Assembly: GCA_030490835.1 (NCBI GenBank)
Contig: CM059971.1
Location: 74,418,224 to 74,482,223, forward strand
Length of the DNA stretch: 64,000 bases
Reading direction: 5' to 3'
Source of the DNA: Annona cherimola
Lineage: Eukaryota > Streptophyta > Magnoliopsida > Magnoliales > Annonaceae
Shown here: positions 1 to 12,527 of the stretch, piece by piece
How the letters are laid out: each line of letters opens with the position of its first letter
How positions within the stretch are numbered: the first letter of the stretch is position 1
Position numbers and translations under genes: made by a program
Notes under the pieces: generated by a model
Databases searched by the model: none
The model's input: only the letters and a program-made list of their open reading frames with translations
Told to the model about the DNA's origin: nothing

Positions 1-690
1 TATGGATATGAGAGGAATTTATGTTAAAATGTTATGGGTATAAAAGGAATTTATAAAATGTTGTGGTTATATTAGGAATTAGGTGCAATTGTTATGGGTA
101 GGAGAGGAATTATCCCTTTTTCTAGAAATAAGAAAATCTCTGAGGAATCCTTCTCTGTTTGAGGGCACAATAAATTACACCCTAGGCATGTTTTGGTTTT
201 CTTCAGCTTCTTTCTTGACTTCCACACATGCTTTATAGCCAAGATGAAGAAACTGATCAAACATCACCTGTATGAAAGTAGTTTCCAGACATTTTGTTGC
301 GCTTCTTCTTTTGTTCCAGTCCATATATCCTGTATGTGTGCACAGAATGACAGTTTTCCATTGTATGCATATTTTGCTTGATGAATATTCTTCAGTCCCT
401 TCCCTGACTTTGAACCATCTGAAATTTGCATCGAGCCAGTTCTGCTTGCACAAGTAATTTCCATTCATACCCTTCCTGTTGATGTTCTTCATCTACGACC
501 TCTACCTTGTATCTATTTCATACTATGAACTATCTGCATCCTTATGTTTGTCTGACCGTTTATGCATATTGGCCTGAATCCTTATGCGTGCCTGTCTTTC
601 TCTATAACGATGCCTTTTATTAAATAGAGTGCGGGAATCAATTCGAATTTGTTTTGTTCCTAAATTTGTGTTTTTTGTTATCATTTGCAG
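1..690. other. Left-edge sequence: intron of YJU2 plus unassigned DNA
   Basis: Positions 1-115 hold about four imperfect copies of a roughly 31-bp AT-rich unit built around GGAATTTAT. The rest ends in a polypyrimidine tract and the acceptor at 688-690 that opens the first visible YJU2 exon, so most of this is probably intron. On the minus strand, 175-530 has long open runs in more than one frame, but none resembles a family I recognise and there is no clear splice structure. I searched for the missing YJU2 N-terminal exon (first CxxC zinc-ligand pair) and did not find it here. Confidence 0.45.
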
Positions 691-3600
691 GCATATCTGG
701 GGATTCAAATGTTTAGGTTTTATTTCAAGTGCACAAAGTGCTCAGCTGAACTCACAATAAAGACCGACCCTCAAAATTCAGACTATGTTGTTGAGGCTGG
801 TGCGACTCGCAATTTTGAGCCCTGGCGTGCAGAGGATGAGGTGAGTGGTGATAACCGTGTTATGGGGTTGTTATTCTTTAGGGAAACTTGTCTGTTTCCC
901 AGTGAATTCTTTGTTTTCTGTTTCTTGCAGTGACTTGAATCACTTACTATGCATTCCCTACTGATTTCAACAGGAAGCAGAAAAAGAAAAGAGGAAAAGG
1001 GATGCTGAAGAAATGGGAGATGCCATGAAATCTTTGGAGAACAGAACTTTGGATTCAAAGAGGGAGATGGACATTCTTGCTGCACTCGATGAGATGAAGT
1101 CTATGAAGGTGACAACTTGGTTTAATGTTTGTTTGCTTTGTTGAGGAATGTTATTGATCTGTTTTGTTAACTATATAGATGCTTCTGGTATGTTGTGTGT
1201 GATGGATCTGTACCAGCTATAACTCATTTTTTGTAATAATCTTACAGTGCATGCTGAACAGGAAATGATAGTTATGCATTATCATTTAAATTTGTTGCCT
1301 GAAACTTCCATAGCTCAAAACTAACAATATGTTCATTATTGGCTTTTCAGTCTAGACATGCGACTGTGAATGTCGATGAGATGCTTGCAGCATTACAACG
1401 CACAGCAGAGGATAAGGTATGATGGTTTCACTTCATTACTGTTAACGTGTGCCTTTCTGCAAGGTTCTGAGTCTGATTCTACTTGAATTTTATACTTGCG
1501 TGACAGGAAAAGAAGTTAGAAGAAGAGGATGAAGCACTCATCAAAACAGTTTTTTTCCATGTAAGTACACAAGCTTCCTTGGATTTTTTAATTGATTATC
1601 ACAACCTTTAACATCTTATGTTTTTTTTTTAAACGTTTTTTGGTAAAAATAATATATAATTGATTCCCGGTTTATATCTTTAGGGCTCTCAAAATTTTGT
1701 GAAAAGGCTCCCTGATGAAGAAGACAATGATTTGGATGAAGATCTCTTTCAACCAAGTTCCAGTTCTGGTGAACAACCAAATGAAAAGGTATGTTTCTGC
1801 TTCAGTTAATTGTTCATATGCATTACTTGTCTTTGCTCATGAATTTATAGTCCTGCTACCGTATTCACAAACTTGCAGAAGTGCCTCTCCAACATATAAA
1901 CTTAGAACTATCCAAATTGGCAATACCATGCGCTAATCAATTGAGTTAGTATATAATTGGAAAACTTTGCTCATTTGGCTTCCACACCAGTACACTTTAG
2001 GTCAACCCAAAATAGTTCATTTGTGTCTTCAGGTGCATCTAACAAATGGAGGGGGAATGATAGGCCCCTGTGATACTTATTTCAATTACAATAAACTTCT
2101 TTTGAATTGCCATCTGTTAGATGTAGCATGTACTGAAATCTTTGTAGGTTGACATTAGGGGTGGGAATCGGGGCGGGTTGACCTGTGACCCGCCTGACCC
2201 TATTTTATACAGGGCCGGGTCGGGATGATGTATCCGGAAGGGCGGGGCGGGTCGATTTTTTTTTTTAAGAGGGTGGGTCGGGGTGGTCCTACCAGATCCC
2301 GGTCCGCTTATACCTGCTGACCTGTACTCTGTCTCCCATATATGGATTCTAAAGGAAACCCTAAACATCCGCAAATCCGTAGCTGTTGCCCGCAGCAGTC
2401 CCACACCCAAAATCCCAAATCGTGTCAGGCCGTGGAGAAGGCATGGAGAAGAAGGGAGCGAAGGAAACCTGGTGAATGCGCCTCAATTGGAAATGGAAAA
2501 AGATGGGAGGGACAAAGCTAGCAATCCTAATATCAAGACTTGGTCAGAAAAGAAAGTGGGTTTGATAGAATGATTCCTGAATGAAATCTTTCTTTTCTTT
2601 ACGCATCTTTATCTAATCTCAATACATTTTTATTCATTTTCAATACGCTGCTCTGTTGGCTGAGCAGTAAGCAATATACTACTCTGTTGGCTGGGCAGTA
2701 AGCAAAACGAAGACCTAGAATCCTAGTGGAGAGCCCCATGAATGATTCCTCATCCCGTGGTGGTTCACATGTAAATTCCTGAAATAGAAGCGGACAACCA
2801 TTGAAATCTGGTGAGCAACCGACAAGCAAAGAACCATGCAGGGCAGATCCCCGAGGCGACTGCAATCTGCAAACTATTTCACCGATAACTTTTTTTGAGT
2901 CTGGAACTTCGTTTGAAGGCTATCTTCCTCAACTTCACCAACAGTGGTTGAAAATTGAAATGCGGCAAAATCCCATTGAACGTCAGACAATGCATTGCTG
3001 TCATGCATGCTCACTTTCTTCCAAGTAATACGGTTGTTGAGATTCCCATCGAACCTGTCTTCCTTTGGAAGGATCACATATCTTACGCCCATATATGTGG
3101 GCCCACTTAATGCCCATTTTGCAAGGAAATTGGCTTTTTGTCTTTTCCAAACTGCTTTTAGCCCCACCACTCATGCATGCAAATATAAACTCAAAGAATT
3201 CTCCTACTACATACTTAAACAATTTTCATTTTAATTCTAAATGTGACATCATTATTATTTTTGTTGAAGGTAAACAACAAAAGATATAAAATGAGTTCAA
3301 ACAATTAGTGGTTCAATATTCAAATTGTGAACAGAATTTTGAACAAAGTATGTTTCATTAACTTGTTCTTATATAGGTGAATAAATATTCATGTTTTATT
3401 TAAGTATTTATGTTTTACTTTGACTGATTAATAATAGATTGAAGCATATAATAGTTAAATTTAATATAGATTTGTTTTTATACTTGATAGGTTCAAAAAT
3501 TCTTAAAAATTTCTTACTTGACCCGTAGTTTTTACCCGACCCGTCGTCCCGATACCGACTCGAATTTTGTCCCGAGACCTAGTAAAAAAAAGTAAGAATT

Positions 3601-4792
3601 AAACCGACTTTGTCCCGACCCGGATAAAAATAAGGGTCAAACAAGATTTTTGAAAGGTAAGGTCAGGGTTGGGCACACTCTGACCCGCCCCGATTCCCAC
3701 CCTTAGTTGACATGTAGGTCTGGTTTTGTTCGGTTAGACAATGATCAAATTGCAAAGTTGTAAATGGTGTTGATTTTTCATTCTTTTGCTCTTGTTTTCC
3801 AGAACATTGCTTGGGCTTACAAAACATGGGAGGACATAGTGGAGGGGATGAATAATTGCTTATCTAGTTGGAGATAAATGCATAAATGTACAAGAGCTGG
3901 TAACATGGATGAGAGTATCAGCCATGTACACTAAGCCAAGTCCCCATAGGCTTAGTCATGTAGATAAGATATCGTCACCAATAACCCTTTGCTATATGTT
4001 TAGGTAATTGCCTACAGATTTTCCCACAAATTTCTTTCCTCTTTATATTGTAGAAATATCAGACTTCATAAGATTATGTAACATGATAAGATACATTATA
4101 TTGTTTGTATGAGATCTGTTTACTCATTGTTGTGTCATGTTTCTTGCAATTTTGATCTGGTAAGGAAAGAACCTTAGAGATGTTGTTTTCCACATTTGGG
4201 CATTGTGGATGCAAACTGTATCCCTGGGCACTATGTGTGCAAACAAATAATTGCAAGGAACTCCTCCACTTCAGCCTTCAAATAAAAAGTGACCATTAGG
4301 AAAGATTGAAAAATGAGAATTTATTTGTGTGATTAAGTTTTCCATGGTCTGTTTTTGGCACTCGATGTGCAATGCTCCTCCAATGCCCGGTCTAATTATT
4401 TGCTTGTAATGTTTCAATTGTTTCTCTTTTGTGTGTTTCGATTTTGCTGTCTTTCATACAGCTCATGGTTTGTTTGGTGTTGACAGAGGAGAAAGACTTC
4501 AGATAAAGCAGACAACCCAACAGATGCCTTGACCACAGAAAAGCCAGATACCTCAAATGGGTTTGACACTGGTCGGCCCAAGTTCATCATTAAACCCCCA
4601 TCTGTGACTGTCAAGGTTGTAAAGAAGCCTTCAACGCTTCCAAAAGAGGAGTCCAAGGTTACTGAGAACAACACATTGCTTCTAAACAGGGAAGCAAACA
4701 AAGAAAGGAAGCAAGAGGAGCTCAAGGGAGCTGAGACGAATGTGGTTCTTCAATCACTCTTTGACAATTACAAGAGTGACGATAGTGATTGA
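691..4792 (+). CDS. YJU2: Splicing factor YJU2 / CCDC94 (CWC16 family), 5' partial
   Basis: YJU2 joins the spliceosome around Prp2 action and promotes the first transesterification in the nucleus. Six exons are visible: 691-840, 974-1108, 1351-1416, 1507-1560, 1684-1788 and 4487-4792, ending in TGA. All have AG/GT borders and whole-codon lengths, giving 271 residues. The first carries the signature [14 protein letters not shown], which holds the second CxxC of the zinc finger, then [20 protein letters not shown] and [10 protein letters not shown]. Next come a charged coiled-coil segment ([16 protein letters not shown]), an acidic stretch, and a tail ending [11 protein letters not shown]. The family is usually about 330 aa, so roughly 60 N-terminal residues, including the first CxxC, lie outside the window. 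The last intron is 2.7 kb and hosts a hAT-like element. The frame is intact, so it is probably functional. Confidence 0.95.
2156..3705. mobile_element. Non-autonomous hAT-like element in YJU2 intron
   Basis: Terminal inverted repeats start TAGGGGTGGGAATCGGGGCG on the left; the right end reads TAAGGGTGGGAATCGGGGCG on the opposite strand. Perfect 8-bp direct repeats GTTGACAT flank it (2148-2155 and 3706-3713). An 8-bp duplication and ends of the form YARGGGTG fit the hAT superfamily. The subterminal DNA is GC-rich with many GGGTCGGG-type repeats, and the centre is AT-rich. No transposase was seen. It sits wholly inside the last YJU2 intron and is presumably spliced out. Confidence 0.85.
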
Positions 4793-5667
4793 TCCGACCA
4801 CACACCATGAATTGGGGGAAATTTCATCCTCTATCATCTCTTTCCCATTATTGTATTGCGTGTTACAATATTGATAAATATGGTCCTTTCAATACGCAGG
4901 TTAGTTTCTTTCATTTGATTTCTTCTTGTTCATAGCCAGATAAATCATGTATTATTTCAAATTTATTTATGTTTCATGTTCACAAGTATTAGCAGGTCGG
5001 AAATATCTTACTTGCACTCATTTATACATCCTGCAACATTTTTGAGTATTGGCAACAAGGTTCCACAAAAAAATAGTTATGCAAAACAAATACAAAAACT
5101 GCATAGACATTACAAGAAGTTGCTTGGTGTTATGCTTTCATGTTATTGGATTTGTAGGATCGAACTATGTCAATTTACACATAGTTTTTTGGAGTTCACT
5201 GTATTTGGTTGTCTGCTCAGTTTGTCTCATTATCATGGATTATTACCAATTACACCTCTATGTTGCATTTTGTGCCATGTTTTTGTTATGCTTGACATAC
5301 TTCTCTTTTGTAAATTACAACATATTTTTATCGAGCGAAAATGCCAATTTCACATACTAGTGCCGAAGTCTCCAAGATTCAAGACAATGTGGATTGAAAT
5401 GCAACATATGATCCAGAAACTAGGATCAAAAGGAGACATGATGGAGCACATAATCCTTTAAGTGGTGAAGAAAATACCAACAATGATGTGGAAATCAGGG
5501 CAAAGTGCAAACAACAGACATGGTGAAAATCAGGACATGTTTAGTTTGGAAGAAAAGCAGATGTTCCAATAAAAGACAAGGACAAATATTTAAAAAGAAT
5601 TTACAACAAACCTTGTTTGAAAAGAAAGAAGGTGCAAATTTTGAAATTGTTGAATTCTTATCATCTT
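4793..5667. other. YJU2 3' UTR and downstream AT-rich DNA
   Basis: The first 100-150 bp after the YJU2 stop are probably 3' UTR (poly(A)-like AT-rich signals near 4850-4890). The rest is AT-rich. Open frames of 100-160 codons near 4976-5461 have no recognisable family or plant-like codon use, and I treat them as chance. Confidence 0.4.
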
Positions 5668-5947
5668 GGGGTGTGTTTGGGAATTTATAAAACTTTTGGT
5701 GAAAAATTTTGGAGAATAAAAGTTGTCAAATGATATGATATGATAAGGGTAATGATGGAGGGTAAAGAGGATAAAGTTAAAATAGATAGGTTAGTTGTAT
5801 GGGTAATTGTGTAGAAATGATTGAAAAGTAGGTTAGTTGTATAGGAAAATGTGAAAAATAATTAAAAAATATGGTAGTTGTGGAAAGTGAAAAGTTTTAT
5901 ATTAGAAAGTTTTAACTTGACATTTTATCCCCATTGCCAAACACACC
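5668..5947. mobile_element. Tourist-like MITE, copy 1
   Basis: Ends are GGGGTGTGTTTGG on the left and CCAAACACACC on the right, with a CTT direct repeat on both sides (5665-5667, 5948-5950). The body carries the family hallmark AAGTTAAAATAGATAGGTTA. It is 280 bp with no coding capacity. The 3-bp duplication and end sequence resemble Tourist/PIF-Harbinger MITEs. Confidence 0.8.
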
Positions 5948-8900
5948 CTTCATCATGTGGTTTTATATGACTTTTAATATTTTGAATGGAATTGCTAAAT
6001 GTTGTAATATTCTACTTTTTATATTCATAATTATGCTTTTGATGGCTAAAATTAATTATTTAGATGTCTTACGTTTAGCAGTTTGAAATTTGCAGCATAC
6101 CTTCTGGATTAATGTTTAACAGGTTCCAATGTTATCTAGGCGGCCATGTACTAGATTTGAATTGTATTCTATTACAAACTCAAAAGTGTAAGAAGACAAT
6201 AAGGTTATAATGTCCATTATCATATCAGCATGTAAGCATAATTTGCAGTTTCAATAAAATTGAACTATATAAGCAAAATTGAATATACGCTTGTAGCATC
6301 AAATGTCAACTAGTCTAACAATCATACATCCAACCCGACAACTGGCATATTCTCTGGTGCATATTTGGCAACTATGTAGCAGTCTAGCAGACGTATGTAT
6401 TGGTCTGATTCACACATATAATGCAATAGACAGTCTAATGGTATAATGTTCATTTTCGTGTTAATACCCAAGCATAATCTGCAATTTCACTAACACTTAT
6501 TCTACACAACTGGAAAAACGTATATTTAGATATACTATGTTTAGTAAGTCTAAAAGGAAGGAGTTCTAGCCCAAATATCTAGTAAATACCAAGATTTATA
6601 CATGTCTGGGCGTCCCAAAATATACCAGAAGTTTTAAATTCCAAATACAAAACATTTACTTCATCAACAACATATATAATGACCTGAAAAATAAAATCCG
6701 ATAATTAACAGAGGTTTTTGGTTGTCCTTTCCAGGGATCAAAGATGCTTGAAGCTTCTTGTTCTCCATTTTCAGCTATGCATTTTCTTCCTCCAATGACC
6801 TGTTCTGGTATAACTGCGCTCCCTGTAGTACTTACTCTCAATTTGTTAGTGGTTGACTAAACCATTCAAAAGAACTAGCAATACTTTTATTCATTCTGAA
6901 GACAGTCTGTTAATTACTACATCATGATATTTGAATAGAATGCAAGGAAGGAAACATATAAGCCTGGCTTAGTGCTTGTTTGGCCAAACACCCGTATGAA
7001 GGAACTGCCAACATGTTTACGGGAAGTTTTAATGAGCAGCTTCCTGCAAGTAGAAAAACTTTTTAGTAATATCTAGTTTTTAAGGAATCCGCATTTTGAA
7101 GAGCGAATGAGCGATGTGCTCTTTCCCAAAATCATCTCTCGTTGCATTTAAGCCTGCCCATTTACAATTGATGCATTATGATGCACCTCTTCAGAATTTG
7201 TCTCAACTATTCCCAACAGCCTCCACTTCATTATCATCATCGCGTCACTTCCGAAACCATAAGGTCTGTTTGGAAGGATTGAAGGGCTTGAATGAGATTA
7301 CAATGTAATGATATGTATGGGGAATAAAAAAGTTGTATTGAAAGTCGAAAAATGTCTTGGGAATGCAAAATTCTATCCTATGTGCGTCAATTTAAGTACC
7401 TAAGATTCTTTGGAACGCTACCATAGTTTGTTTCCATTCATTCACGATGTTGTCACGATCAAGACATGAAGATTTGTAAATACGGACATGAGTTGAATTG
7501 CTACATGTGACGAATATAGATAAGGGGAAAAAAAACTGCTAGTCAAATTCCAAAAACAACATTTTTATTTCCGTCAATGTAAATTCCTAATATTTCGAAG
7601 AACAGCAGATTCATTTCCATCAACGCAAGTTCTAACAATTTGAGTGCCCGACTTGAGAGAGAGAGAGACATACGAGGATTTGTAAAGAACTAATAAGAGG
7701 ACCAAAAAAAAAAAAAGGGATTTTTCCTTTAGAAGAAGATTTTTTGAGTCGTCGTGTCTTTCGGGGTTGCTTCTACGTAATCGGTTACGTAGAAGTGTCA
7801 TTCGTCTGAGAATGTATTAATGAGAAAAAGTACCTAAACAAGAAAAACTAGGTGGGTTACAATCATTAAAAATAGCAACAATAACAAAGGGACTGTTTTT
7901 AGCATCAAAATAAGATTGTGATTCCAGGTGATTCATAAAATATTATGGGTCCTGATAATAAGGAAAAAAAATTATAATGATTTTTTTATAAAAAAAAGTG
8001 AAGAGTGATGTTATATGATAAAAATAATGGTTAGGAGTAAAGAGAATAAAATAAAGAGAGTAGTCATGTACTTTGTATGCAAAAATGTAAAAAATAATTA
8101 AAAAAACACACATAATAATAAACAAAAGTACGCAATTAGCTTAGATATCATTTAACATAAAAAATAATTTAGAAATGAGGAAAATTTAGTATTTTTTTTT
8201 TGTTTTCCTTATTACCAAATGAAGCCTATATACATTATTTCAAAATTCAAATAAAATTTAATAATTTTTTTTACACAGGACAAGTCCTTAATTTAGATAA
8301 AATTTGCACTTTTAGGTAAAAAAAAACATCTTAAATGTTGGCTAACTTAACTAAGAAATATAAATGTAAATAATAATGCAAGAGTTTTGATTCAATGTTT
8401 CAGAAGCACTAAGCCTTGCTTTCGGGTGCATTGAGTCAGAACTTAGATATGGATATACATATATGATAGAGGACATATCTACAGGACTTGCTGATGCTTT
8501 TGGGCTCTTTTTGAAAAATTTTCAAATAAGTCCCATTTGGGAGTTCTAGACTTTTTGCATTTCAGTTTTTCCGAGAATTATTGCTAAAAACTCCTATCCT
8601 TAGCCACTGGCCTGGGTAGGGTTAAGCCTACCACCATGGAGGCTTAGCTCTCTCGAGTAGGCTGGTGCATGTTTAGGCCTAAAGAAATCAGCATTAAAAG
8701 AAAACCACATGGGCCTTAGCCCCACCACAAAGCCTAGAGGAGTCGGCCCAAGCAGTGACGACCGGCTGGTGATGACTTCCGCTAGGTATGATGTGGCGCA
8801 ATCAGGGCCATCTGTGCTCATTTATAGCATTTTGATCATTGTAATTTGATTTTCATAATTAAATTGCAATTTTCATGTTTTTTCTAAGTCCCTTGGAGAT

Positions 8901-8966
8901 TTTGCATTTGAGTCCTATAAGTTCTTAAATCAAATGTCTATCTATATCATTTAATTAAGTTAAAAT
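5948..8966. other. Intergenic DNA with MITE fragments
   Basis: No gene was recognised. Around 7950-8115 there is a decayed partial copy of the Tourist-like MITE, and 7262-7370 resembles the short element nested at 9073-9258. A GC-richer island at 8600-8820 has no identifiable coding match. Confidence 0.4.
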
Positions 8967-9072
8967 TAGGAGTGTTAATAGGTAAGGTTAAACGGGTTAG
9001 ACCCTAATCATAATCCTAACTTATTAAAAAAATTTCAATCTTAATTTTTTTATTAACTCATTAAAAAACTTT

Positions 9073-9258
9073 AAGGGTCTATTTCAAATGATACAAGATT
9101 CTTGAATATAGTATGTATTTGGATGAGAATATAAGGATGTATATTGGAAATGAAAAAAGTTGTATTGAAAATTAAAAAGTTTTCTTAGGAATTGAAAAAT
9201 TATCTTGGAAATGAGGATACATATTCCACACAAGAATTTGTGTCATTTGAAATAGTCC
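9073..9258. mobile_element. Short MITE nested in the hAT-like element
   Basis: Inverted ends GGGTCTATTTCAAATGA on the left and GGGGACTATTTCAAATGA on the opposite strand at the right enclose about 186 bp. It interrupts the hAT-like element, so it inserted later. The target duplication is unclear. Confidence 0.55.
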
Positions 9259-9352
9259 CCAACCCTAATCCATTTAATAAACTAGTTAGTGGGTTATTTA
9301 TATATATTGCAAACAAAACAAAATCAAGCTAATTTAAAATTAAGTGTGCGAT

Positions 9353-9468
9353 TTGCAATTGACATGGTAGATTGATCTACAATGATGGAATACATAGCAC
9401 GACCAGATCTTTGCAATTGACATGGTAGATTGATCTACAATGATGGAATACATAGCACGACCAGATCT
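9353..9468. repeat. Perfect 58-bp tandem duplication
   Basis: The 58 bp at 9353-9410 are repeated immediately at 9411-9468 with no visible mismatch, so the duplication is recent. It lies inside the hAT-like element. Confidence 0.9.
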
Positions 9469-10278
9469 TTATTGAGAGAGGGGTGTACATTTAACACGGA
9501 GACCACAAGTTAGATGAATTGCAACTCAACCAGGGGGAGACAAGTAAAGAGGTGAAGAGAGGAGTAATCAGAGATGAAGATGGAGATAGAGTAAGAGAAA
9601 AAGAGAAAGAGGTGGAAATAGAGAAAGATAAAGAGGTTGGGGACGATTAGAGATGGACATGGAGAGGGAGAATGAGGAAAAGAGGAAAGAGAAATTTTAT
9701 CAATGACACTCATAGGCAATGATAGGGACAATAACATTGCAGTATGACAGCAAAAAAGATATTGTATAGTCATACATGAAGAGAGGGCAATCGAAAATCG
9801 AAAGAAAAAAAGATGTAGGAATTAAGAAATGTATACTCCTTAACGAATTGTAAAATCTCAACCTTATTTCATTTACTTATTTAAATGGTCGAATGAGTTA
9901 ACGGATAATAGACCGTTTATTCAAAAATTCCAACTCAAACTCATTTATAAATAGATTGAACAGATAGGTTGACGAGTTGATTATAACTATTAATACTCTT
10001 AATTAAAATAAATTATTATTTATTTTCAAAAAATTTACTACTCACTAGTCATGTGAGACTAACTCTTCTTTATCACAAGTAGATCAAGGTGGGAAGCTTA
10101 CTGAAGATTAAATTTTTAAAGTTAGTCTAGGAATAGATAAAGTTTATTTATTTATCTATTTAATTAATAAGGCATGTAAACATCTAATTAGTGAATTTGT
10201 ATTTTATTTACATGCGACATGGATATAATGAGGGATGTTTTGACTAGTGATTTGAGATACTTTAATGAATACATTTAT

Positions 10279-10590
10279 GCTTAATTAATTACTAGATCTT
10301 GTGCAATTAATTTTAGAAATTGCAAGTAATCCACACTTAATTAATTATTACATCTCGTGTGATTAATCTTGGAAATTGCAAGTAATCCACAAGTTCAAAA
10401 TGAATTTTTCTACTTAATTAATTATTAGATCTTGTGCAATTAATTTTAGAAATTACAAGTAATCGACACTTAATTAATTATTACATCTTGTGTAATTAAT
10501 CTTAGAAATTGCAGGTAATCCACACTTAATTAATTATTACATCCTGTGTAATTAATCTTAGAAATTGCAAGTAATCCACAAGTTCAAGAT
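10279..10590. repeat. Minisatellite, five ~57-bp units
   Basis: Five units contain the block CTTAATTAATTATTA, then TAATTAATCTTAGAAATTGC and AAGTAATCCAC. Units begin near 10279, 10336, 10413, 10468 and 10526. A spacer containing AAGTTCAAAATG follows the second unit, and a similar one follows the fifth, suggesting a higher-order unit. Each holds the palindrome TTAATTAA. Confidence 0.85.
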
Positions 10591-10895
10591 GACTTTTTCA
10601 AGTCTGTGTATTATAACAATGCTAGTGTATTTTGAGCGTTGTCAATTTAAGTCATCCATTTTGGTGGTTTTCTAGACGTGATCATCATGACAGTAGGTCG
10701 TTGACGTGCCTATGATCGTTATTCCTAATCTTGATGGCAATAGGGCCCATTTGGCATAAAGATATGGCCCACTTGATGTGATCAAGAATGGTCTTGGCTT
10801 TTGAGAAACGCTCATAATGATGGGTACAGCTATGACAATTATTAGCATAAAAAAATGAAATACTCTACCAAATTTCAATATACTGTAAGGTTAAA

Positions 10896-11212
10896 GATGG
10901 GTTGATCATATGTGGGCGGCCTAAGCGGTCCCAAATCAAATTTTTTTTTGTTTTTATAAACATCAAATCTAGGCGTATTTAATTTATATCTATATATTCG
11001 GTTTTTTAAATGTAGGGATATTTTAGTTATCTTAACCTATGAAAATAACTAAAATACTCGTGTGTTTAAAAATAAAACAAAATATAAAACACATCCAAAA
11101 TGGTAAAATTTTGTTTATAAAGTCAATGTTAATAGATAAACGTGTTTATATAAAACAACAAAATAAAAAAATTAATTGGACTCATTTGGGAGCCAATTGT
11201 GGTCCACCATTC
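10896..11212. mobile_element. Foldback (MULE-type) MITE with 9-bp TSD
   Basis: Palindromic AT-rich arms run around a short centre. Direct repeats AAGGTTAAA flank it (10887-10895, 11213-11221), perfect 9 bp. The tips are GATGGGTTGATC on the left and GAATGGTGGACC on the opposite strand at the right. The right end falls inside a segment duplicated at 11885-11942, so that border is less certain than the left. Confidence 0.6.
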
Positions 11213-12160
11213 AAGGTTAAATTAAGTTCAAAGGGGTTATATCAAGTTAAAAATGATTAAAAATGTCTAAAAAAATATTTAAATCCATTCAAAGCCTGTT
11301 ATATTTTCAACCATATTAAATGCTTCTAAAGACAATTTAAAATGATTACAATACTAAACAATACTTTCTAAAAATAAGTCATATGAAAGTTGACACTAGA
11401 GCTTTAATAATGATATTAAGTAATTCGTATTAAGGCATGTTTGGTTGCACATAAACTTTTAAAATAAAAAATTTTCAATATTAAACTTTTTGAGTAATGT
11501 TTCAATGCATCTTGATACATTGAAATACATTGAAATTTCAATGCACCAGGTACAAAATTTTTTTTTTTTAAATATTTTTTGAAATTATTTTTATAAAATT
11601 GTTAACTTAGGTTATTTTTTTATAAAATTGAAATATTATTCAAACTTTTCGCTCTTTATAATTATCATATTTTAATTATTTTTTCATATCTTCCTCTACA
11701 ATTATTCAATTTTCAAATCATTTTTACACAACTACCTGTACGATTAATCTATTTATTTTGAGTTTATTTTTTTTACTTATCATTATTACCCCTATATATC
11801 ATGACATATTATTTTCCTCCATTTAAAAAATTTTTACACAAAAAATTTTTCATCAAAAAGTTTTATGACTTTGTAAACACACCCTAAATAATTGAACTCA
11901 GTTGGGAACTAATTGTGTTCGAGCGATTGGAGATCATTCCTCAAGGTTAAATTAAGTTCGAAAAGGTTATATCAAGTTCAAAATGATTGACAAAAAAAAT
12001 AGTTAAATCCCTTCAAATCCTATTATATTTTATTAATCTATTCAACCATATTAAATGCTTCTAAAGACAATTTAAAATGATTAAAACACTAAACAATATT
12101 TTCTAAAATTAAATCATAAGAAAGTGGCTACTAGAGCTTTAATAATGATATTAAGTAATT
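11170..12160. repeat. Direct segmental duplication split by a MITE
   Basis: Sequence 11170-11430 recurs at about 11885-12160 with moderate divergence; both contain CAAGGTTAAATTAAGTT, AAATGCTTCTAAAGACAAT and TAGAGCTTTAATAATGATAT. The Tourist-like MITE at 11434-11884 lies between the copies. Confidence 0.75.
11434..11884. mobile_element. Tourist-like MITE, copy 2, with nested insertion
   Basis: Ends are GGCATGTTTGGTT on the left and AAACACACCC on the right, with TAA on both sides (11431-11433, 11885-11887). At 451 bp it exceeds the usual 280-290 bp because about 150 bp of a CAATGCA-type foldback element is inserted near 11495-11640. Confidence 0.75.
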
Positions 12161-12527
12161 TACAGGTGATTATATAAATGTAAAATTATTTTTCAATGTG
12201 CCCCACTACCAATGAAGCTTGGCTCGAAGAATTGAATTCTAATGACATTAGTTAAAAGAGATTAAAAACAGCTATATCAGACTAAAAATAGTTAGGCTTA
12301 ATAAAATAGTTAAGTGTAAGTAAATATTGTTAGATGCAATCAAATACTATTATAAAGACTTAATAAAATAGTTAAATGTAAATAAATATAGTTAGTGCAA
12401 TAAAGTACTAATATAAATAACTAAATTCTAACAATAACATGTAACTCATCTCTTTAAAATATTTTTTATTTCATAGGATTTACTAACCTTATGCTAGCTA
12501 CCACTAATGGTGATAAAGGATAGGGTT

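Larger units (their letters stand above)
8967..10001. mobile_element. hAT-like non-autonomous element, family A
   Basis: Left end TAGGAGTGTTAATAGG and right end TAAGAGTATTAATAG (read on the other strand) form inverted repeats. Flanking 8-bp repeats are GTTAAAAT (8959-8966) and ATTAAAAT (10002-10009), one mismatch. The interior includes a purine-rich stretch at 9540-9680, a perfect 58-bp tandem duplication (9353-9468), and a nested 186-bp element. Related copies lie at 12528-15461 (inverted) and 15462-16227. Confidence 0.7.

Noticed and set aside
175..530. Minus-strand open frames of ~105 and ~66 codons
   Set aside because: Several frames are open and protein-like, but none matches a family I recognise, and splice signals do not join them. 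Possibly an old gene fragment; a protein database search would decide.
4976..5461. 161-codon open frame after YJU2
   Set aside because: Composition is hydrophobic and aromatic from AT-rich DNA, no domain is seen, and a second overlapping frame is equally open.
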